From Planctomycetaceae bacterium (lineage in GTDB: Bacteria > Planctomycetota > Planctomycetia > Pirellulales > Pirellulaceae): a DNA stretch of 12,072 nt. The stretch covers positions 1-12,072 of the forward strand of contig PADE01000087.1 in assembly GCA_002702965.1 (NCBI GenBank), in the 5' to 3' direction. The translations under genes were made by a program, and so were the position numbers. Below the pieces are notes generated by a model. The model made no database searches. It was not told where the DNA came from and saw nothing but the letters and a program-made list of their open reading frames with translations. Of the stretch, positions 6,466 to 12,072 are shown piece after piece; within the stretch, counting starts at the first letter, position 1, and the number at the start of each line of letters is the position of its first letter.

Positions 6466-7734
6466 ATGAACAATCCGGCAACCTTTCCCACTATCCGAAC
6501 CGAAATTGCCGGGATCAGCGTTCTAGAGCTCGCGAGGTGTTTTGAAACGCCCACTTATATCTACGATTCCGACAAGATCTTAGAGAGGATAGAGGATCTG
6601 CGACAATTCGACGTTATTCGTTACGCGCAAAAGGCCTGTTCGAACCTGGCGATCCTCGACCTGGTCCGTCGTCATGGAGTTTTGGTCGATGCCGTCAGTG
6701 GTGGTGAAATCTACCGAGCGCAGGCCGCCGGATTCCCCACGACGGGAACCGCGCCACCGATCGTCTTCTGCGCTGACCTCTTCGATCGTCGGGCCCTGGA
6801 ATACGTTACCAATCTAGATATCCATGTGAACGTCGGATCGTCCGACATGATCCAACAGCTCGGCCAAACGGTTACCGAGGGGAACATCAGCCTGCGTATC
6901 AACCCTGGTTTTGGACACGGCCACAGTCAAAAGACAAATACCGGTGGTGATCATTCCAAACACGGAATCTGGCATCACGAACTACAATCCTGCCTTCAAC
7001 TCGCCCGACGCAACGGGCTGACCGTAACAGGCTTGCACATGCACATCGGCTCGGGAAGCGATTTCGAGCACCTGGCGCAGGTATGCGGTGCGATGGAGAA
7101 GTGCGCCCTGGTCGTCGGGAGCGAATTGAACTCAATCAGCGCCGGAGGTGGTCTCCCAATTCCCTATCGAGACGGCGAGTCGACCCTCGATATCAACCGT
7201 TACTTCGAACTGTGGAATGCGACTCGTAATCGTCTACAGGAAACATTCGATCACCCCGTTTCGTTAGAGATCGAACCGGGGCGGTACCTCTCCGCAGAAG
7301 CCGGCTATTTGATTACCGAAGTCCGTGCCATCAAGAAAATGGGGGAAAACACCTTCTATCTTGTGGACGCTGGATTCAACGACCTGGCACGGCCAATCAT
7401 GTACGGTGCGTACCACCCGATCTCGCTGACACCTAGTGACGGTGTCGCAGATCGACCCAGCCAACCCGTCATTGTCGGCGGACCCTTGTGCGAATCTGGT
7501 GATATTTTCACGCAACAAGAGGGAGGGTTGGTCTGCACTCGCGAACTACCTGCCGCCAACGTGGGAGATCTGCTGGTAATCGAATGCGCAGGTGCATACG
7601 GCTTCGTCATGGCCTCAAACTACAACTCCAAGACGCTCGCCGCCGAGGTTCTGGTGAAAAATCAACAGCCACATTTGATTCGCTCCCGTCAGACCGAATC
7701 GGACCTGATCCGTGACGAACGTATTCCCAGCTAG
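6466..7734 (+). CDS. lysA: Diaminopimelate decarboxylase
   Basis: This cytoplasmic PLP enzyme of the alanine-racemase fold type III performs the last step of lysine synthesis, converting meso-diaminopimelate to L-lysine and CO2. The PLP lysine is K56 in RYAQKACSN. Other landmarks are the HMHIGSG loop (191-197), the AGGGL phosphate-binding glycines (226-230), LEIEPGRYL (267-275), the dimer-interface CESGD (342-346) whose Cys acts in catalysis, and GAYG (376-379) near the C-terminus. The length of 422 aa is normal. Long blocks such as INPGFGHGHSQKTNTGG (145-161) and AQKACSN are those of E. coli LysA rather than the more common bacterial form with YAxKAN. No Shine-Dalgarno precedes ATG 6466, and an in-frame stop at 6376 excludes a much longer start. 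The upstream terminator implies its own promoter. The transporter gene follows by 161 bp and may be read through. Confidence 0.97.
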   Translation: MNNPATFPTIRTEIAGISVLELARCFETPTYIYDSDKILERIEDLRQFDVIRYAQKACSNLAILDLVRRHGVLVDAVSGGEIYRAQAAGFPTTGTAPPIVFCADLFDRRALEYVTNLDIHVNVGSSDMIQQLGQTVTEGNISLRINPGFGHGHSQKTNTGGDHSKHGIWHHELQSCLQLARRNGLTVTGLHMHIGSGSDFEHLAQVCGAMEKCALVVGSELNSISAGGGLPIPYRDGESTLDINRYFELWNATRNRLQETFDHPVSLEIEPGRYLSAEAGYLITEVRAIKKMGENTFYLVDAGFNDLARPIMYGAYHPISLTPSDGVADRPSQPVIVGGPLCESGDIFTQQEGGLVCTRELPAANVGDLLVIECAGAYGFVMASNYNSKTLAAEVLVKNQQPHLIRSRQTESDLIRDERIPS

Positions 7735-7750
7735 CGTGGAAGCATCTAGC

Positions 7751-7816
7751 GTTCTGCGATACACACGGTAACACGTCTCTTCACGAAAAGAGGGTCCCGC
7801 CGGACCGTCGCAGAGC
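7751..7816 (+). ncRNA. Possible structured RNA between lysA and the BASS gene
   Basis: A 9-bp outer stem pairs GTTCTGCGA (7751-7759) with TCGCAGAGC (7808-7816), with one G-T wobble. Inside it two small hairpins can form: CTCTT/AAGAG (7777-7792) and GGTCC/GGACC (7793-7806) with a CGCC loop. Together they would make a three-way junction. There is no T-tract, so it is not an intrinsic terminator. It could be an untranslated leader structure of the downstream transporter or chance pairing. It matches no riboswitch class I know. Confidence 0.25.
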
Positions 7817-7895
7817 ACACACGAACGTCTAATCGCGTGCAACGACCTGTGAGCAATGTGCTCCCACGTTGCCCCAACTCTTTCAGAATCGACAC

Positions 7896-8879
7896 ATGCT
7901 GCAACGCTACCTGATCTATTGGCTGGTCCTATCGTCGCTGGTAGCCCTGTTCTGGCACGAGTGGATCGGACCTGCGGCCTGGGACCCCTTTGTCAGCAGC
8001 AAACCGTATCTGACAACACTTATCATCATTACGATGTATATGATCGGGCTGTTGATGCCTCGGCGTGAAGTGGACGAGGTCTTCCAGCGTTGGCCCCTCG
8101 TTTTCGCGGGGGCAGGAATTCAGTACACCGCGATGCCGCTGCTGGCCTTCTTGTTGGGCCACGCTTTTCAGTTGGAGGGCGATGCTTTCGTGGGAGTCGT
8201 CCTGGTTGGCTGTGTACCAGGCGCGATGGCATCCAATGTCTTGACCATGAACGCACGCGGCAACACCAGCTACTCTGTCAGCCTGACCACAGCCGCGACG
8301 CTGCTCTCTCCGTTGGCGGTACCGGTGGCACTGCGGCTTGCCTTGACCGGCCAGGAGATCGAAGGGCCGGGCTTCCTCGATTCCTCCCTCAAACTGTTAA
8401 AAACAGTCGTAATACCGGTCACTTGCGGCCATCTCTCGAGTCGCTGGCTACGCGACGAGTGGCAGCCTCGTCTCAAAACCATCTCTTCGACAACAGCAAA
8501 TCTGAGTATTCTCTGGATCATCGCGGCCGTCGTCGGCCTCAACCGAGATTCACTGTGGCAAATCCAACCGGGTATCTTCGCCGTTTTGTTGACGCTCAAC
8601 CTGAGCGGATACGCCGCCGGATTTACTGCTGGAGGGGGCATCCGTCTCAACGAGTCAATGCGACGAGCGCTGACCCTTGAAGTTGGCATGCAAAATGCCG
8701 GCCTCGGTGCCGTACTCGCAGGAGAATTTTTTCCCGACCGTGAAGCGGTCGCAATTGGCCCGGCTCTGTACACGTTTGGCTGCATGCTGACAGGGACCCT
8801 GCTCTCGCAATTTTGGTCTCGTCAACCGCTTGTCGAGCAAACAGCAGCCGCGTCTCGAGAGGGCCCCACGCGAGAGTAG
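7896..8879 (+). CDS. Bile acid:sodium symporter (BASS) family transporter
   Basis: An integral membrane protein of 327 aa with about nine or ten hydrophobic helices, typical of the BASS family, which couples sodium entry to uptake of organic anions. Substrates in bacteria vary and are often unknown. The two family core motifs are present: GCVPGAMASNVLT (105-117), whose Ser-Asn pair fits one sodium site, and LEVGMQNAGLG (261-271), whose Glu-262, Gln-266 and Asn-267 match the sodium-site ExGxQN pattern. The helix-crossing region that forms the substrate site is thus intact. I chose ATG 7896 (MLQRYLIYW), directly before the first helix; an in-frame TTG at 7869 adds nine residues. No Shine-Dalgarno is seen for either. 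It lies 161 bp after lysA on the same strand and ends 72 bp from a convergent gene. Pantoate, 2-oxo acids or other organic anions are possible cargoes; the sequence cannot decide. Confidence 0.92.
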   Translation: MLQRYLIYWLVLSSLVALFWHEWIGPAAWDPFVSSKPYLTTLIIITMYMIGLLMPRREVDEVFQRWPLVFAGAGIQYTAMPLLAFLLGHAFQLEGDAFVGVVLVGCVPGAMASNVLTMNARGNTSYSVSLTTAATLLSPLAVPVALRLALTGQEIEGPGFLDSSLKLLKTVVIPVTCGHLSSRWLRDEWQPRLKTISSTTANLSILWIIAAVVGLNRDSLWQIQPGIFAVLLTLNLSGYAAGFTAGGGIRLNESMRRALTLEVGMQNAGLGAVLAGEFFPDREAVAIGPALYTFGCMLTGTLLSQFWSRQPLVEQTAAASREGPTRE

Positions 8880-8884
8880 ATGGT

Positions 8885-8921
8885 CCACTACGGGGGGTTG
8901 GCCACCAACCGCAACCAGTGG
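8885..8921. terminator. Nested hairpin between convergent genes, possible bidirectional terminator
   Basis: An inner 6-bp stem GGTTGG/CCAACC (8896-8901 and 8905-8910) with a CCA loop sits inside an outer 5-bp stem CCACT/AGTGG (8885-8889 and 8917-8921). It occupies the 72-bp gap where the BASS and CHAT genes converge, the usual place for a shared transcription stop. There is no T-run on either strand, so if it terminates it probably needs Rho or works only weakly. Confidence 0.4.
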
Positions 8922-8951
8922 CAGTACGGCGTCCGTCTCCTTACATCGCGA

Positions 8952-11933
8952 TCATTCGTCGCCGACATCTCCCGTGTCGACCAACAGATACCCCGCCCAA
9001 AAAAAGGGGTGGTCCGCAGTGGAGGAGAGCTCTTCGTCCCCCTCCTCAACGCGAGGTTCCTGTTCTGGATCGAGCGGCGAACGCATCATCAGTTGCACGC
9101 TGCGTTGCCATGCCGCCGACGCCGATCGATGCGGTAATTCCTGTGTAAACTCGCGCGTTAAGTCATACGCCGTCTGCCCTCCGGTTCGCCAGCGACTGAT
9201 CAAAATCGTCTGACTGCCGGCTGACATAAGGCCGCACAGCGTCAAGAACACCTCGTTACCGTTTCCGCCTTTCTTGAGACCATTCTCAGCGGCCGTATGA
9301 AACCCGGGTAGTATCAACTGCTGTGGAGCACCCCACGGCAGGGCAATCCAACTCGCCACCGTGCTGCCCGCTTTTCCACGATCCAAACTGACGGGTGACC
9401 AATTATACGGTGCCAGACCGGCGTCGGTGATGTCATTCAAGACAACCAACCGTTGGCATACCGAGGCGATTAATCCCGAGGGCGCGGACAGCTTGTCCGG
9501 CAAACGTACCGTTCTCGGCAAGCCCGTTTGCAATCGGTCGAAGGCCCCCTCTGCTACGGCCTGGTCATCCCGGGGAAAAAGCCTACCCACCACGACCGCA
9601 GTATCAGCCTGAGGGCTCATATGACGTCTAGTGGGATACGCCAAGGACACTAGGGGAGCATAGCGCACCCGAGACTTACCAATAATCGGGGTTGCGTTCT
9701 CATGGTTCTCGATGGCCAGAGCTTCAAATGGCACGTACCACAGGATTCCATCGGGAATGACCACCAGTTCATCGAGTTTATCCCAAACGCCGACATCCGC
9801 CTCGTTGGTGAGTTCCATGAGGATCTGATGACCGAGTGGTCTCCAGTCGGAATCTCCCAATTCCCGGGATGCGACATTTGAATTGGACTCGTGGTTGCCC
9901 ATCTTTCTCAACATTCCAGATATCAGTTGCTTCATCTTTGACGGCGATTCAACATGCCAGTGACCATACTTTTCACGACTCAGCATAAAGGCATGCACCA
10001 TCCGACTGGTGATAAAGTAACTCAGAATCGCCTGCCCGGCGGGAATCGTCTTCTGCAACTCTTTGACATCCTGCTGTGGAGGGAACACGTACTCAGCTGG
10101 CTCGCGCCGCAGCGCAATCCGGTGCAACAGTAATTCCTGCTGTTGACTCACAGCCGATAGCATCTGCAGCAGCTTCTGCTGTTGACGCGTGGCCTCCTCG
10201 TTATCGGGAACGAGGGGCACCGCGGACAACTGCTGACGGAGCTGAGCCACCGTCCGAGAGGTCGCAGCCAGCTGCGGATACTTCGCGAGGAGATTCTGAC
10301 GCTGCAGTCGAGCGGTATCGTTGAGCAATCCATCGGGAGCCTGTAGGATCCATCGAAACGCCAGGACACGCCCACCCACCGGCAAGGTCCGATAAAACCG
10401 ATGGCGCCGAATCCGATCAGTAATCTGAATCGCTTTCTCAAATTCTCTGCGATCGATCGACAACTCCAACCAATGCTCCATGGGGAGTTCGAGCGAGGTC
10501 GTCAGAATGGCAAAACACTCCATTGGATCGTGCGCCCAGTCTTTCGGCGTTGGGTCACGCAACAACCGTTCGTAAAGTCCGTCCACGACCCCCGTCACGC
10601 GCAGCTGCCCACTCATAAAAGCGGTATCTACAAGAGCCACGTGATTGATCCACAACGATGCTTTGCGTTGAAAGGCCATCGCGTTGGCAAAGAACTTAGC
10701 GCCGCTTTCCTTGTTCCCATCGTTGAATTCGAGAATCGCAGCTTGGAACGCGTGTCGCGCGCCGATCCGCCCGATCGCGATATCTCGGCGAGCCATTACG
10801 CGACGGGCCTGGAGCAGCGCTGTCGCGGCGACTTTAGGTTCACCCAGATGGAGAGCTTCTTCCGCAGTTCGGACAAACATCGCCGCCTGCAAATGGCGAG
10901 AATCACGATTCGCCCACGATGAAGCTGGTACCAGTGGAGGGTAGATTCCGGGCAATCCCCGCATCATGTGTGTCGCCGATCCCCAACTGAATGCCTCAGC
11001 GATCAACACATATTGGTCATAAGCGGCCGCGGGGAAACTGGCCTCGTAAAAGTAGTTCGCCGCGGCCTCGAAGTTACCCGCGCGAAATGCCAGTTTTCCT
11101 AACTCCAACAGGGCGGTGGCTGTGAGAGGGTGATCATACCGCCCCAGGATTAACAGAGACTTCTGTAGTTCAGCAGCCGCTTGCGCATGTTTTGCCGCCG
11201 ACGCCAACGCCAATCCACGCCAAACGCTCACCCACGCTTGTGACCAGTGGTTGACATGGGTCAGGTGTTGCTGCTTCAACAGAACATTGAGCTTAGCTGT
11301 GCCTGGCGAGTGCTCGCCGTAGGGTCCCATGATCTCCAGCCGGCGGCGCATCGCTAAGGCAATACAGCGAACGATCTCGGTCACTCGAACCGGGCGCGCG
11401 TCGGGTCTACCGAGAACGATCTGGTTTCCTTGAATCGCTTGGTTCAACTGAAAACTGGGCAACGAATTGGGAAACTGTCCGATGATTGCCCGGCGACGGC
11501 TCGCTCCCCAGTTGATGGCCGGGTTGATCTGCCGCCGCGAGGGATTGAGCTGTGTCGGGAACCGAATTCGCCGCAGCCAGTCGGGATACTGGGCAAAAAG
11601 TTCCAAGGCCGCGTTGTACCTCTCCAGTGCCGCGACCGTTTCGCCAACCTGGAACAGGCACTCCCCCTGCATGGTGAAGATACAGATGGAGTCGATCCAG
11701 CGGTTGGGAGCCTGCAAATACGAGGACGACTTCAACCCTTTGAAAGCCCGTCGATAATCGCCATCCGCGAGTATTTGGCAGGAGATCGCATAATCGGCGC
11801 GCGGTCTGGCGCGGTCACTCTGCTGCGCGTCGGTGGGTCGATCCAAAGTCGTCGAGGCGATGAGCATCCACCCCAACGCGGTGAGAACTCCGCACGGGAA
11901 CCGGTGTCGCCCCAATGGGCCATTTGTTGACAT
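8952..11933 (-). CDS. Secreted TPR protein with a C-terminal degenerate CHAT domain
   Basis: A 993-aa protein. The N-terminus (basic residues, then a hydrophobic run at about 14-29, cleavage probably near 36-39) looks like a signal peptide. Residues about 50-510 are helix-rich with TPR-like pairs, for example ALERYNAALELFAQYPDW (102-119) and LGKLAFRAGNFEAAANYFYEA (278-298). A charged, Gln-rich, probable coiled-coil linker spans about 540-610. Residues about 630-985 match a CHAT domain, the caspase-like peptidase relative: LVVIPDGILWYVPFEAL (723-739), the late segment TLCGLMSAGSQTILISRW (898-915) and HPFFWAGYLL (975-984) are typical. The active-site residues are missing. The LSACET-like strand reads LILPGFHTA with F878 at the Cys position, and the strand that usually carries the His (about 829-836) reads LVVLNDIT. 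It therefore probably acts as a binding or scaffold protein. The start is ATG 11933, with GGAGG at 11943-11947 nine bases upstream. Partners are unknown. Confidence 0.85.
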   Translation of the reverse strand: MSTNGPLGRHRFPCGVLTALGWMLIASTTLDRPTDAQQSDRARPRADYAISCQILADGDYRRAFKGLKSSSYLQAPNRWIDSICIFTMQGECLFQVGETVAALERYNAALELFAQYPDWLRRIRFPTQLNPSRRQINPAINWGASRRRAIIGQFPNSLPSFQLNQAIQGNQIVLGRPDARPVRVTEIVRCIALAMRRRLEIMGPYGEHSPGTAKLNVLLKQQHLTHVNHWSQAWVSVWRGLALASAAKHAQAAAELQKSLLILGRYDHPLTATALLELGKLAFRAGNFEAAANYFYEASFPAAAYDQYVLIAEAFSWGSATHMMRGLPGIYPPLVPASSWANRDSRHLQAAMFVRTAEEALHLGEPKVAATALLQARRVMARRDIAIGRIGARHAFQAAILEFNDGNKESGAKFFANAMAFQRKASLWINHVALVDTAFMSGQLRVTGVVDGLYERLLRDPTPKDWAHDPMECFAILTTSLELPMEHWLELSIDRREFEKAIQITDRIRRHRFYRTLPVGGRVLAFRWILQAPDGLLNDTARLQRQNLLAKYPQLAATSRTVAQLRQQLSAVPLVPDNEEATRQQQKLLQMLSAVSQQQELLLHRIALRREPAEYVFPPQQDVKELQKTIPAGQAILSYFITSRMVHAFMLSREKYGHWHVESPSKMKQLISGMLRKMGNHESNSNVASRELGDSDWRPLGHQILMELTNEADVGVWDKLDELVVIPDGILWYVPFEALAIENHENATPIIGKSRVRYAPLVSLAYPTRRHMSPQADTAVVVGRLFPRDDQAVAEGAFDRLQTGLPRTVRLPDKLSAPSGLIASVCQRLVVLNDITDAGLAPYNWSPVSLDRGKAGSTVASWIALPWGAPQQLILPGFHTAAENGLKKGGNGNEVFLTLCGLMSAGSQTILISRWRTGGQTAYDLTREFTQELPHRSASAAWQRSVQLMMRSPLDPEQEPRVEEGDEELSSTADHPFFWAGYLLVDTGDVGDE

Positions 11934-11940
11934 GCTCGGA

Positions 11941-11947
11941 CCCCTCC
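11941..11947 (-). promoter_or_regulatory. Shine-Dalgarno GGAGGGG of the CHAT gene
   Basis: Read on the minus strand, GGAGGGG lies seven bases before the ATG at 11933. This good site fixes the start at the signal-peptide methionine. The remaining 125 bp to the window end contain no gene and no clear promoter. Confidence 0.7.
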
Positions 11948-12072
11948 AAACAAAAAGTCATAAGATGAGCACAGACCGCAGTGACTTGCCAGTGAGCCGC
12001 GGCGCTCCCGATCGAACGTTGATTCCAGCCCACCAGGGGGATGCGTCTCGCACTACTAGGATATCGCGCGAC

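Noticed and set aside
7856..8068. Small gene starting at ATG 7856
   Set aside because: It overlaps the BASS gene in another frame and its translation resembles nothing; the BASS frame has clear family motifs.
10401..10922. 173-codon plus-strand open frame inside the CHAT gene
   Set aside because: It lies antisense to a long well-supported gene, has no recognisable protein or start signal, and open antisense frames are common in GC-rich coding DNA.
1..12072. Mobile element, defence island or biosynthetic cluster
   Set aside because: No transposase, integrase, terminal inverted repeats, toxin-antitoxin pair or clustered pathway genes are present; gene content is housekeeping plus scattered metabolic genes.

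Overview
The window looks like ordinary chromosomal DNA from a planctomycete, probably a Pirellulaceae-type marine or freshwater bacterium. The basis is the moderate-to-high GC content by eye, loosely packed genes mostly without Shine-Dalgarno sites, a large secreted TPR/CHAT protein, and a secreted protein of a kind I associate with planctomycetes. This taxonomic call is inference from sequence style; there is no rRNA to anchor it.

Layout: the left edge (1-88) holds two short tandem-repeat families, a 16-bp unit twice and an 18-bp unit three times. A GDP-mannose 4,6-dehydratase gene (gmd) follows on the minus strand. About 520 bp of divergent non-coding DNA separates it from a plus-strand run: an M19 membrane-dipeptidase-family peptidase, a fumarylacetoacetate-hydrolase-family enzyme, translation initiation factor IF-1 (infA) with its own extended -10 promoter, a 547-aa secreted protein of unknown function closed by a very good intrinsic terminator, an E. 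coli-type diaminopimelate decarboxylase (lysA), and a bile acid:sodium symporter (BASS) family transporter. The BASS gene converges on a 993-aa minus-strand gene for a secreted TPR-plus-CHAT protein that fills the right quarter of the window.

The genes do not form one pathway. Gmd makes a precursor of deoxy-sugars for surface glycans, LysA makes lysine, IF-1 is a core translation factor, and the M19 and FAH enzymes may be a small catabolic pair read together. The BASS transporter could share a transcript with lysA, but there is no functional link.

The most interesting item is the CHAT domain. It keeps the fold-defining segments of the caspase-like peptidase family, but the catalytic cysteine position is phenylalanine and no histidine is visible where the partner histidine should be, so it is probably a pseudo-peptidase. 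Other points are the edge repeats, a possible structured RNA between lysA and the transporter gene, and a perfect but orphan Shine-Dalgarno sequence inside an inverted repeat in the lysA leader. I do not see a convincing new multi-gene system.
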